From assembly GCA_028583415.1 (NCBI GenBank), contig CM053265.1, positions 25,738,830 through 25,802,829 on the forward strand: a DNA stretch of 64,000 nucleotides. Reading direction: 5' to 3'. A program made the position numbers and the translations under genes. Shown in pieces: positions 44,210 through 55,640 of this stretch; the stretch's first letter is position 1, and the number at the start of each line of letters is the position of its first letter. The stretch comes from Protea cynaroides (taxonomy: Eukaryota > Streptophyta > Magnoliopsida > Proteales > Proteaceae). The notes under the pieces were generated by a model. It was not told the origin of the DNA. It worked only from the letters and a program-made list of their open reading frames with translations, and searched no databases.

Positions 44210-44665
44210 GTGGGCTTTTGAAATCTTTTATTCTTCATTTATTTGTTTTTGCTTCATTGTCCAATAAACATTTCTGCAATCTTTGCATGCTCTCTTAGGG
44301 CTTATCTTTCTTTCTAGCTTGAATGTCCATGAGGAAGGGGTGCGCCTTGATGTTTAACTGTTTCATTGGAACATAGAAGCATTTTGCTGAGTTAATTAGG
44401 GAGTTGATTTAGGCTCTCTTCACCAAGAAAGCCATCATTAGAAAAGAGATCACAGTGACTCCAAATAATCAAAACAAAGAGCATTTTGGTCAATAAGAAG
44501 TTTAAGTTAACACAGTTAGTTTTATGGAGGTACGTGTAAGTCAATAAGTGCCAAGGAGGTCCATGTAGTAAACGAAATGTCAAGGGGAGGTCCAAGTAAT
44601 TTTCCCTATCCTAATTACTATTTGTTATCTTTGGAAGCATTGGGCAGACATGCCAGTATTGTCAT

Positions 44666-46742
44666 TGTTGTCAACACAAGTGCACGCAAGTACAAGTAAT
44701 ACACCCACAGAAGTTCCGAAGTGTTGGAGTTGATGATTTGGACCAGTAAATATTGTTATTGCCAAGTTCAAGATACATGAAGTTTGATTAGATCAATGAT
44801 TCGGCCAGCCGGTTAGTCGAATGGTTCAACCAAGTTTTCTTTAGTCTTCTAAATCCAGCCAGTAGTGAAGTGATGAATTGGCACAAGTTTTTTCAAGAAA
44901 AAACACCTCACTATAACTCTAGAATCCTAAAAAGCTAAAACCATCCAGTTGTGAAGAAAAGCCACTTTACGAATTTAGAAACCTACATGTATTTGGTTTC
45001 TTCAAGGCAAGTGGAGGTTGACATTTCTTCATAGTAGAGGTAATTTTTAATGGGATTTTAATATTTGGTTTCTCACATTAGAAACTCTAAAAACATATGG
45101 GAGCTGCTTTTACATAACTGAATTAGAAACCTACTCTTTTCAGTTTCTTAAAATACCAAAGATGGACTAATTTAGATATTGAACTTAAGGTCGTATTCCG
45201 ATGAGAACTTCTTTGCGGCCACAGCTTCTTCCTTTGAGTTCTTCCTAGTACTTTCCCGGTGGCTTGAAGAAGAGAGAGGATGGACCTTAAGGCTGCTGCA
45301 CTCATGATCTTGAAGCTTTTCTTTTTCTATAGATAATGCAGCAATTTGAAGTGAAATGAAGAAGGCCTGTTACGCTTGCTGCATCCTTGGGAGTAAAATT
45401 GGATTCAACAAATCCGTTTCTGCAAATTCTTTATCATTCTAAAATTGATCTCGGAAAATCTGGTTGAAAATTAAGTGTCTCCTTATTCAAGAGTTGATTT
45501 CCGCAAATCTGAAGTTGAGTTGAAGATCATCATTATCAATTTATGTTGTTGTCATATATCTGTCATGCGAATTCAGATTCAATTTTTTATGTGAAGATCG
45601 GCTATTGCTAAAACAGTTTTGTGAGTTGGACAGAGAGCTTCAACAGTTTCGTTTCTAAACATTGTATTAATGTTTTATGTGAGAATCGATTGCTGGAAAC
45701 TCAGATTTCAGATTGAATTCTCACTATGCAAATCTGAGTTTAATTTCTGAACCTTGTGTTGTATACTTGAATTGAATGCCTATAAATCTGGTTTGCTTAT
45801 ATAGAATCCGAAAATCTGAAGTTGCTTATATGCTTGTGTCGATTCTGAAATCTGGTTACTTGAACCGATCACTGAAGTCTGAAGTTGCTAATATACTTGT
45901 ATCGATTCGGAAAATCTGGGTTGCTCATTATTCAAGGAATGATTTCAGTACACCTGGTTTGAACTTCTGCAAATCAGATTTGAGCTCTTTTCGTTGCAAA
46001 TCTGGGTAATATTTTATATGAGATCAGTTTTATTAAACCAGATTTGGATTTCTGCTCATATGTTCAGTGAGGTTGCTGTTACAAAGTTCAGATCTGTTTC
46101 TGTATTAATCAAGGTTTGATTTCAGCAAGTCAAGTGATAACATTCAAGCAAGCTATAAGAGGTTTGACAGAGAAGCATATCAAAAAATCTTTTAGAGTTT
46201 CCAGATTGAAGAATATATATCATGAGTGCTAGTGCAAGGATGAAATTCTGAAAAGGTGTCTACAGGTTGCAGACAGAGAAATCAAGTTGGGTACATTGGT
46301 GATTTATATTTTGATTATTCATTGTCATTTTATGTAAAGTTGTACTCTTGGGATTGAGGGTAGTATTAGGATTTCCATTGTAAATCTGTTATCTTTATTT
46401 ATTCATTGCAAACGTTGTTATGAGGGTGCATGACAGGCGTAGTTGAGGTTGTAGCTCCAAACACAATGGTTGCTTTGAACTGTGTAAAGGGTTAGTGCTC
46501 CTCACTGGTAGGTGCTAGTGAAATTTCACAAAGGTCACTTTGCGAGTCAGTGCTCAAGTGGTCATTGCCCCGTCGACATAGCCTTTGCTCAATAGTGAAC
46601 CATGTAAAATTGTGTGTGCTTGTGGTTTGTGCTTTGTTTTCTTTTAAGGCATCATTTCGCGGGAGTGCTTCGAGAGACGCCGTGTGAGGGATTTTTAGCT
46701 ATCAGTGATTCACCACCTCTCAATGATCCAGTGGGTGCAACA
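44666..46742 (+). mobile_element. SIRE-like LTR (approximate borders)
   Basis: The right end has 'gtgaaccatgtaaaattgtg' and then 'gtgattcaccacctctcaatg', the same order as in the SIRE-like LTR at 59,354 (minus). The body has repeated 'aatctg.agttgc' phrases and no coding domain. The left border is a guess at TGTTGTCAACAC, and no duplication was found. Confidence 0.4.
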
Positions 46743-46907
46743 CTATCCTCATAGAGTACATGATATAGATGCACACCAAGAGGACACTCATTACTATGGC
46801 CAACACAACTAAAACTTAGGTCTCACATTGAAATCCCTTGCATGCGCAATAGGTCTTGCTTTTGCAATTGGCCCACATGGCATCAAAGAAGAGGATAAAT
46901 GTCACAT

Positions 46908-47861
46908 TGATGCAGTACAAGTTTACACCAAAAGGAATAAGGTCATCCAAACAGGGCCTAAGCCAAACCAGCCTAGCCAAGCCAAGCTAAAGAAGTCGTC
47001 AACTTGCCAATCTATTCACGTTGTACTGTTTACGCAAACTGTGCCAACAGATTTTAGAGATTTTTTCCTTCCTTTTGTTATTGCTTTCCTAATAAAAAAA
47101 TTACCATGTAAGCATATCTCTAATACTAGTAATTATATTTAGAGATTTGCCTAAGTTAGGAGTTTTAATTTTTTTTAAATTTTCCATCCTACGTTTAGGA
47201 AAGTTTCATATTAGTTCTTTTCAGTTTTAGAAAGTTTATAGTAAAGAAAGATTGGATTTTCCTTCCATGTTTCTAACCAATAATGGAAGGTTTGGACAGA
47301 TATGTCTTCCATAATTATGTCAGCACTATTCTCTATATATATGAATGAATAAGAAGGAAAAAAGTAGACTTGGATAAATCAGAAAGTCTGTTACGAAATC
47401 TGATTAGATCTCTTTGGTTGTGAGACTCAGCCACAGGTCCATTCCTTGGTGTTTTCTTGTCATTTGCTTTCCAACTTCTCTCCTACCTTCTCTCTCAAGT
47501 AATTGTGACATTAATACACTACTATTTGATCATTCAAATATTGTGAGATTGTGAGATTACAACCAGATAAAACAGATCTACAACTACCAGTCCCGTTTTC
47601 AAATGATAGGAGTTCTTTGAAAATTCATAACTTTTTCATCAATGGCTGGATCGACTTCATATTTGAGTATGTGTTCAAATACATCCTAAACTTCATTTCC
47701 CCAAAGTTTGAACACATTCCAATGGTCAGATCTTCAGATAAGTTTATTTATATCAATTCTGGTTTTACTGTTTACTTGAAATTTCGATTGGGCTGGTTGT
47801 AAAAGATCCCCCTTTGCAAGGATTAGGGTGAAATTGAATTGAAACCTGGACCATGCCATCA
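46908..47861 (+). mobile_element. Solo LTR E (same family as A, B, C)
   Basis: It begins TGATGCAGTACAAG and ends CATGCCATCA, 954 bp, flanked by perfect CACAT duplications (46,903-46,907 and 47,862-47,866). It is more diverged in its middle than A-C. It is a solo LTR left by recombination between the two LTRs of a former element. Confidence 0.85.
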
Positions 47862-47884
47862 CACATTATGTTGAAAATGACATT

Positions 47885-47976
47885 CAAGGCCTTCGTGAAA
47901 TCAAACCACCATAATCATAAGGCATGCTGGTCTCTCCATATCTCAAGTGCTCTACCAATTGAGCAAAAGATCTCCT
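47885..47976 (-). pseudogene. tRNA-derived sequence (tRNA relic or SINE head)
   Basis: On the minus strand GCTCAATTGGTAGAGC (47,964-47,949) is a perfect tRNA D-arm/box A. GGTTTGATTTCAC (47,906-47,894) resembles box B about 45 nt downstream. The anticodon stem does not pair, so it is not a functional tRNA. No poly-A tail is seen. Confidence 0.45.
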
Positions 47977-47979
47977 TCT

Positions 47980-49335
47980 TCAAGACCAAGAAGGTATAAG
48001 ACAACAAAGAGAATCTCTGACCTCTCTCCACCATCCAAGACTTTAGAGAAGCTTCCATGAATCAATCATGTTGGTAGTCTATTACTATAAGCTACAACCT
48101 AATATTTGTCAGGTAGTAAGAACAATATTCATAGAGTTCTTATAGAAATTAAAAAAAAAAAAAAAAAAAAAACCTCAAACAAATAATTTAAAATTTGACA
48201 AAGGCAAAATATAACATATTCCATCCAGTAGATAGATACCCACTTCAAATGACCCAACACAAATCAAATGCACCTCATGAAGTACAAAAAAGATTGTTCT
48301 AGAAAAGAATTTCAGTCAATGAAGTTTAAAAAAATTCATAGTAAACCCATGGAACTAGAGAAGAAAATGGTAGCAACCAAACTCAATTCCGCATCCATTT
48401 CAACCAAAGAATTCAGATAAAATTATATAGTTCATAATACAACAATAGATCATAACATTATTAGATGAATAAGAGATAATGTGCAAGCTAAAGCTGAAAG
48501 GATCTAACTTATAATTAAAACCAAGTTTCTTTGAGCAGTTGGCTTTTGAATAGGATGCAAAGAAGAAATTGTCCATGAACAACCCAAGTACAGCCAGAGT
48601 TTCAAAACCAAAAAAAAAAAAGACTCAATTTTACTATATTCATTTCATTCACAAAGCCAGATTGTAAGACATCAACAGAAGATTATGCCAAAGATGTCTC
48701 AAGGAATTGATGATCATAATAGATGTTGACAGAAGTTCCAAATTCTTATCATTCTCAATACACAAGTGATCCACATGTAAAATAGTTATCAAGGAATTTT
48801 GGAAGAACATATACACAAGGTTCTTGGGTGGATCTAGTCAAGAAAGGTACTCCGTAAATATAATGGGGCTAGAAAGAAATGACTTCACTGAAAAGTTATT
48901 TTCAGGAAATGTCTATCAAAAGAAATTTATTAAAGTGATATTCTCAAGGTTCTCAGATTAGATGTTTCCTTCTTAATGGAGGTAAATTAGGTATACACGG
49001 CATTCTTATAATCAAGAAATCCCATGAAAGTGATTTCTAAGCTCACAAATTAATGCCACAGCCAAGAAGAAAGGGGCCAAAAGGGCATCGCCAAGATCCC
49101 TTCTAGGAGCCCATTAGCAAGGCCCATTGAAGTAGGTCTATTAGCAAAGCCCATTAGCAGCAGCAGCTGTTCAAAAGCTAGTTTCACTAAAAGTTATTGA
49201 AAACATTCAGTGAGATTTAGAAGATATTCAGTGCAAGATCTAGAAGAAATTCTACAGCAGCATAGTCTCTAATTTTATTCAGTAACAGACATAGTTTCAT
49301 TTTCAAATTTTTCTATCGCAACTCGCAAGTTTCTT
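47980..49335. other. AT-rich stretch without recognised genes
   Basis: It holds two poly-A runs (48,150-48,172 and 48,609-48,620) and no conserved frame. Nothing else stands out. Confidence 0.35.
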
Positions 49336-49487
49336 ACAAGTGCCTCCACACTGAGGTGGGCTTCTACGTGCCTTTCTAAAGAAGAAGGGAGCTTTGAGCT
49401 TAAAAGGGTAAAGGAGGTCAACTTAGCTTGCACTCTTAAGATGATATGAAAAGTGGCAGCGAAAGAGAAGTATTTGGGTGGACTGGA
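49336..49487 (+). pseudogene. L1-type LINE ORF2 fragment, left of the TR-GAG
   Basis: The frame STLRWASTCLSKEEGSFEL then KRVKEVNLACTLKMI and KVAAKEKY is the conserved post-RT region of plant L1 ORF2. A TGA replaces Trp after KMI. It ends at CTGGA, the target duplicated by the gag-only element, and continues at 52,829 (WIYVRYLKND). The LINE is 5' truncated near 49,336. Confidence 0.72.
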
Positions 49488-50398
49488 TGATGTCAAAGGG
49501 GGTTAAGACATCTCAAATTACCAAACCCTCTTTGCTACAAGATCTCTATTCAGTCCAAACACAAAATCTGTAGTAAAAAGTAACGAAGAAAATCACTTAT
49601 CTGGAAATCTGACCATCAGAATTGGATGAAACTTGGTATGGAACCTTTGCAACAATTGTGAACACTCTTCTAAATCTAAGGAGGATCCGAGAAGAATTGG
49701 AGGAGATATGGTCCTCGAAAATCTGCTGAACCTGGTACCGCCCAGATCTGGTAGCTATTCAGTTGATCTCAATAACAATTGGACAAATCAGTAAGCCTTT
49801 AATGTTGTCTGCAGTAAATCAGAGTCATCCAATGGTGTAGAATGATTGTAAACAAAGTAAAGATAGGAATCTCAAAGGAAGAAGAAAAACAATTGGTTGA
49901 GTCTCACGACTGTGGGACCCAACCAGAAAAAATAGGAGTTTGCTCTCTAATTTTTTTGGAAAGGTTCTCTACTAGATGCCGCCAGCCCCTCTTCTTCTTA
50001 TTAATAGCTTTTGAAAAGTTACAACTAGAATGGAAAGTTCAAACTAAAATTATGGAAAGCTAAACCTCCTTTATAAATTAGGAAGCTTTTTAAGACATAG
50101 AAATAGGAAACTTAAATTTAGGCAAGTCTTAGTCTCTAAGCAATAAGACTCCTAAACTAACTAGATTACTTTTTAGAAAATTAAACAATTGGAATAGAGA
50201 CACTAACAATATGGAAACTAATAAAATTTCCTAACTAAAAATAGCTAGCGGTAGGAGAGAACTCTAACTGGAGATCTCAACTTCGACTTCTGAAAGAGGC
50301 TGGAAATTGGTCAGGCTAGGCTGGTTTCCTTTGATTGGGCCAGGCCTAAGTTGATTGCTGCGGCCCCTTTTTCTGGAGCCACTCTTGGCCTGCATCAG
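49488..50398 (-). mobile_element. TR-GAG 3' LTR
   Basis: It is 911 bp. On the minus strand it starts TGATGCAGGCC next to the polypurine tract. It is closely similar to 51,958-52,828, with a 20-30 bp indel ('caataacaattggacaaatc' only here). Confidence 0.88.
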
Positions 50399-50415
50399 CC
50401 CCCCCACTTAAAATA

Positions 50416-51948
50416 AACTCATCCAGGAGTTTTGTAGTGGTGAAGAATGACTACAGAAGGGTCGGTAGGCAGCACCTGCTGATCTTGAAAATTTGAATGT
50501 GCTTGCGACATTAGAAGAAAATCCATCATTTTGGGTCCTCTTTCTTCAAAATATTTAAAAGGTATTACGAAATCAACATGCTCATCATCTTGAGGAAAGT
50601 CAAGTGGAATCGTGGTATTCATGGGGACAATCTTATTCAATTCTTCGTCTTCCGCAATTGTCTCCATAACACTGCGGTCTTCATCAGAACTGTGGTCGCC
50701 ATTATCAATCCATGGAGCTTCAACGGAAGCATCAAAATTAACCATATCCACTTTTGAGGCAACCAAAACCATACTGCTAATTATATGGATTTCATATGAA
50801 TCATCACCATTATCTGTGACATCCGTATGAGGAACAGGCGTGTCATTACTTTGCGACTCACACACCTGTGTATCTGGGTTAGCCTCGATTGCCGTAACCA
50901 AAGAGTTTACCTTTAATTTTTGTGGACAATCTCTAGCAAAGTGACCATATGCATTGCAGTGATAGCATTGTACATCTGTAGCTGCTGTCATAGGAGTTTT
51001 ACCTTTATCTGTCATTTGAGTAACACGAGATGTAGTCCATATGGCTTTGTTGTTCAGTATGGGGTGCTTCACTTCAGAACAACTAGAGGTGGTCTTCGGT
51101 GTTGACTTCAAAAGGTCTTCGGCTTGAAAAGCTTTATCAACACAGTCGTTAAGACTAACAATATCAACCACAACCATTTTTTCTCTAATTTCATGTTGCA
51201 ACTCCAAACGAAACCGAGAGATCATCTAATCATCATTGTCCCATGATCTCAACTGTGCACACAATTGATCAAATTGATACTTGATAGACATAATCTTTCA
51301 TGCTCATAGTGCCTTATCAAAGATTATTCAGCTGATCATATAACCTTCTTTGGAAGGACCTTGGCAAATATTTCTCTTTCAATTCTTCTTTCATCTCCTC
51401 CCAAGTAGTAGGTTCCATCCGTCTCCTCAAGAGGCTATACTCATAATTACACCACCAATCACGGGCACCCCTATAAGTTTGGAGCAAGCCATTTTCAGCT
51501 TTCGTGATTCGGGAAAATCAAACCAATCGAAATAGTCATCTAGGGCATTCAGCCAGTCTTGAAAGGCTTCAGGGTCTTGTCTCCCATGAAACTCCTTGAG
51601 GTCCATTCGTACCTTATGGGTTTGGTAACAGATAGGTTGATTGTCATCATAACCTTCATAGGGTGGGTCTTGGTATTCCTCCCTAGGGACTCTTTGGGAA
51701 GCCCTAGCAACACGTCTTGGCATTAAGTTGGTCAGAGGAACATATCTTCTAGGGGCTTCTATTCTAGCTTGCCTAGGATTATTTTCTTCTAGGGGCTTCT
51801 ATTCTAGCTTGCCTAGGATTATTTTGTTCTTCCAAATTAATCATTTATCTAACTTTGCATCTATTTTGACAAACCGTTGGAGAACCAAATTAATAAGGTC
51901 ATTGGGGTTGTTGGACTAATTAGGAGAATTAGAACTCTCATCAGCCAT
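50416..51948 (-). pseudogene. gag: TR-GAG gag gene, broken
   Basis: The ATG at 51,948 (MADESSNSPN) opens a frame with a coiled N-terminal region. It is followed by the gag core (RMDLKEFHGRQDPEAFQDWL, DYFDWFDFPESRK) and, after a damaged stretch, by DQLCAQLRSWDND. A TAG (Gln expected) then precedes MISRFRLELQHEI, and a knuckle CYHCNAYGHFARDC lies at 50,962-50,920. A long acidic C-terminal extension of about 160 residues ends at 50,419. It is interrupted by a TAG near 51,225, frame damage at 51,230-51,430, and a 40-bp tandem duplication (51,746-51,825) that shifts frame. The knuckle-to-end part (268 codons) is open. Confidence 0.82.
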
Positions 51949-51957
51949 TCTCTAAAT

Positions 51958-52828
51958 TGATGGCAAAGTGGGTTAAGACATCTCAAATTACCAAGCCCTC
52001 TTTGCTATAGGATCTCTATTCAGTCCAAACACAAAATCTGCAGTAAAAAGTAACGAAAAAAATCACTTATCTAGAAATCTGACCGTCAGAATTGGATGAA
52101 ACTCGGTATGGATAACCTTTGTAACAATTGTGAACACTCTTTTAAATCTAAGGAGGATCCGATATGGTCCTCGAATATCTGCTGAACCTGGTACCACCCA
52201 GATTTGGTAGCTATTCAGTTGATGTCATTAATGCTGTCTGCAGGAAATCAGAGTAGCCCAATGCTGTAGAGTGATTGTAAACAAAGTAAGGACAGGAATC
52301 TCAAAGGTAAAAGAAAAACAATTGGTTGAGTCTCACAACTGTGGGACCCAACCAGAAAAAATAGGAGTTTGCTCTCTAATTTTCTGAAAAGGTTCTCTAC
52401 TAGGTGCCGCCAGCCCCTCTTCTTCTTATTAATAGCTTTTGAAAAGTTACAACTAGAATGGAAAGCTCAAACTGAAATTAAGGAAAGCTAAATCTCCTTT
52501 ATAAATTAGGAAGCTTCTTAAGACATAGAAATAGAAAACTTAAATTTAAGCAAGCCTTAGTCTCCAAGCAACTAAGACTCCTAAACTAACTAAATACTTT
52601 TTAGGAAATTAAACAATAGGAATAGAGACACTAACAATATGGAAACTAATAAAATTTCCTAACTAAAAATAGCTGGCGGTAGGAGAGATCTCTCTAGTTA
52701 GAGATCTCAACTTCAACTTCTGGACGATGCTGGAAATTGGTCTAGGCTGGGCTGGTTTCCTTTGATTGGGCCATGCCCAAGTTGACTGCTGCAGCCCCTT
52801 TTTCTGGAGCCATTCTTGGCCTGCATCA
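51958..52828 (-). mobile_element. TR-GAG 5' LTR
   Basis: It is 871 bp, TGATGCAGGCC (52,828) to TTTGCCATCA (51,958) on the minus strand. A TATTAATAG-like box lies near 52,427. Confidence 0.88.
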
Positions 52829-53900
52829 CTGGATCTATGTTAGATACCTGAAAAATGATTATATAAGGATTGCCCCTATGGTAGGGATATCTCGTATACA
52901 TGGAGAAAGATGTTGGATAACACACTTGGTGACTATGACTGAGACCACTAAGATAAGGATTGATGATGGACCTCCCACCTTCTTATGGCCGGATAACGGC
53001 ACCGCCATGGAGTCCGTCTCACAGGGTATGGAGAAAGAATCAGACTTGCCTCAAGCCAAGATAGATTAGCTACAGTATCTGATATCTGTGACGACAGTGT
53101 TTGGCAGCCCAGTCGCCTTTCCTCTCCTTCTCTCAATCAACCTTGGTCAGCTCTTCTAGACACTACTAAAAGAACCAGAGGAAGTGGAGATCTCGTAATG
53201 TGAATGGCATCAGTGACAGGCATATTCTCTTCCCCCTCAACGTGGGACTTGGTTAGATCGCGGGCCGCTAAGATTCCCTGGCATGATGCTATATGGATCA
53301 AAGGATTCCTTCCTCGCCATTGCTTCATTTGTTGGAGAGCCCTTACTAGGACATTTTCGATGCCAGCATTCCTCTAATCCAGACACACACCTATGCAAAC
53401 CAATTGCTCCATTTTCTGGGGGGAAATGAAGACATCGAGCATCTATTGTTTAGATGTCTTCTAGCTTCCTAAAAATTAAAAGGCATCCTCCTCCGTTGTT
53501 GGCCTTCTCACCAGCGGATTTGAGCTCTTGATCGGAAATATAGATGGATCACCAGAGCCTCCAAAGGAAATCCATATGTGATATTGTTGGCAAGCTTGCA
53601 TTCTATGCAATCATCTACACATATTGATGGAGCATATAGTCTCCGGACTTGAACTGCCAAATCTAGGAGAATCAACCAAATTTATCCCTCTTGTCACGCG
53701 GAAGACTTTGCTTGGACACATCTCAGGATAGATTTATTCTACATGTTTGGGACCTACCCATCCAATGCAAAATGGATAGGATGTCCCATGAGAACTGAAT
53801 GTTCCTTTCTTTTCTCCTTCGACTTGCCCAAATAGGAGAACCCTTGTTGTAGCTTGTTTTCCCCTTTGTTAATATATATATACTCCTATTTACCGAAAAA
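52829..53900 (+). pseudogene. L1-type LINE ORF2 C-terminus and 3' end
   Basis: It continues the frame broken by the TR-GAG: WIYVRYLKND, DISYTWRKML (shifted frame), DGPPTFLWPDN, a one-to-two base loss after WPDN, then RLATVSDICDDSVWQPSR. The zf-RVT segment follows (STWDLVRSRAAKIPWHDAIW, IKGFLPRHCFICWRALTR). The 3' UTR ends with 'atatatatactcctatttaccgaaaaaa' at about 53,900, a usual plant L1 tail. Several stops make it inactive. Confidence 0.75.
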
Positions 53901-54394
53901 ATTTATTTAAAGCATTGTGTTTAGAAATAGGGATGCAATTTTACATAAGTTATCGCTTGGAATTCAAGTTCATGGGCTAATAATCTCTATCTCTATAAAT
54001 AAGGAACACCCCTTCTTTGCAGAAATATGCTTCTAAATTTATGAAAATTGCTGCTGTTATATATTTTCTTTTACTATCAGTCTGGATTCATTGTGTGTAT
54101 GTGGTGTTCTAGAGGTGGATTCCTTAGAGTTATCAATGGGAAATTGTTTTGAGTTTCTCTACAGTTTGGTAACTCATCTTCTACAGCTGCCTTTTCCATT
54201 CAATAATGGTTGGAAGCCTGTTAGAAGCCTGTTGAAACCCTGTGACTACCCCATTTTTGTGCCTCTTCCTAGCCACCATCAACGTCCCTAACTCATTGAA
54301 ACAATCTTGTTTGCTACCAACCATTTCCCTGATCCCTAAAGGCCTTTCTCCCGTAAATCCAATTATAAATACCTAGTTTCAGACCCCATTCAAT

Positions 54395-54905
54395 ACAACT
54401 CAACTCAACCTTATCCCAACTAAGTAGGGTCGGCTTGGACGTGTTCAGCATCCAGAGGTCATGGACCGCCGACCATAGAACCCTGTTCAATAAGTGGAAC
54501 ATATTAGCTGTCCACCGAAGGAAAGGGTGGGCGTTGGTGGGGAAGCTTAATATGAATAGGCTAGCATGAATTTGTTCGGCCTTCACCAACAAAAGGGGTT
54601 AAGGAAGAGGGCCAATGACCCACCACATAGTATCAGTCAAGAACTACAAATCCTTCTTACCAGGCATACATAGATCCCTTTTCTCCAATCAAATCTATTC
54701 AACGTCATATTCTTCATTAGTCCTAAACTATACATGTCCTTCTTCACCTCCTAAAGTCATTTTAGGCCTACCATTGGCTATTTTAGCTCCTTCAATTTGA
54801 ATCAAATCATTCTTCTACCGTCCATACTAGAGCATTCAAAGGCCCCCATTGTAGAAGTCTATGCCATATCAAACAACTTTCTTGCAGTTTATCATGTACC
54901 AAAGC
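54395..54905 (-). pseudogene. RTE-type LINE 3' end, degenerate copy
   Basis: On the plus strand 'accttatcccaactaagtag' with 'ggtcgg' after it is the RTE 3' tail. From about 54,630 on it is collinear with the ORF end at 54,970-55,140 ('aactatacatgtccttcttc', 'ttaggcctaccattggct', 'tccttcaatttgaatcaaat'). About 180 bp of unrelated sequence lies between the tail and the ORF part. Confidence 0.6.
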
Positions 54906-55640
54906 TACTCCTAACAACAAATAACAACAACAAAGCCTTATCCCAACTAAATGGGGTCGACTACATGGATTCTTGTCCTCCAATCAGCTATGTTTGATGT
55001 CATATTTGAAACAAGGACTAAGCTATACATGTCTTTCCTCACCACCTCCTCTCCTAGAATCATCTTAGGTCTGCCCCTAGCTCTTTTGGTTCCTTCACTC
55101 TGCATCAAATCACTCCTCCATACTGGTGCATCTAACAGTCTCTGTTGAACATGATCATAATATCTCAAACGACTTTCTCGTAGCTTATCACGTATCGGTG
55201 CTACTCCCAAATCAACTCTAATACGATCATTCCTTACCTCATCCTTCCTAGTTTTCCCACACATCCATCTCAGCATTATCATCTCAGCTACACTTAGTTT
55301 ATCTATATGATGTTACTTAACTGTCCAACATTCCACAACATACATCAAAACCGGTCGAATGACTATCCTATAAAATGTTCATATAAGTTTTAAAGGAATA
55401 CAACAATCACGCAACACTCCAAACGCACTCTCCACTTCATCCATCCTATTTTAATCCTTTGTGTATATCATATTTTTATTTATGACACAACCTGAATACC
55501 TAAAATAATCACTTTGTTATATCACTCTCTCATCAATTTTCACCACCTCATTATCTGACCTTGTGTGACTAAAGTGCCACACCATATACTTCGTCTTCGT
55601 TTTACTTATCTTAAAACCTTTTGATTCCAATGTTGATTTC
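54906..55640 (-). pseudogene. RTE-type LINE ORF2 C-terminus and 3' tail
   Basis: On the minus strand RT C-terminal pieces (KGFKISKTKTKYM, VESAFGVLRDCCIPL, RPVLMYVVECWTVK) are followed by MIMLRWMCGKTRKDEVRND and VDLGVAPIRDKL. Next come RLRYYDHVQQRLLDAPVW, GTKRARGRPKMIL and WRTRIHVVDP, the characteristic RTE C-terminus of plants. The 3' end is 'ccatttagttgggataaggc' and then a TTG-rich tail at about 54,906-54,935. Stops near 55,320, 55,400 and 55,450 inactivate it. Confidence 0.8.

Larger units (their letters stand above)
39955..44615. mobile_element. Inverted-repeat-bounded element carrying a host gene fragment (Pack-MULE-like)
   Basis: The left end reads aaaattacttggacctcccc with ttgacatttcgttta downstream (39,955-39,993). 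The right end is its inverted complement (about 44,573-44,613), with imperfect similarity continuing inward for about 50 more bases. Such 'aaattacttggacctccc' ends are common in plant Mutator-like elements. The interior carries 5'-UTR, exon 1 and the start of intron 1 of an ABCB6/ABCB20-like gene, and no transposase. Without the later LTR insertions it would be about 1.5 kb. No clear 8-9 bp duplication is visible, so capture by a MULE is an inference. Confidence 0.5.
49488..52828 (-). mobile_element. TR-GAG: non-autonomous LTR retrotransposon with gag only
   Basis: LTRs at 49,488-50,398 and 51,958-52,828 have TGATG/CATCA termini and perfect CTGGA duplications (49,483-49,487 and 52,829-52,833). 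The LTRs belong to the family of A, B, C and E. The 1.56-kb interior encodes only a gag-type protein on the minus strand and has no protease, RT or integrase. A G-rich polypurine tract lies beside the left (3') LTR (50,399-50,405). No conventional primer site is seen: only nine bases separate the 5' LTR from the gag ATG. Confidence 0.85.

Noticed and set aside
39946..44625. Exact target duplication for the Pack-MULE-like element
   Set aside because: The bases outside the inverted repeats (about 39,946-39,954 and 44,616-44,624) do not match over 8-9 positions, so no duplication is claimed.
47885..47976. Functional tRNA gene on the minus strand
   Set aside because: The D-arm is perfect, but the anticodon stem and acceptor do not pair, so it is listed only as a tRNA-derived relic.
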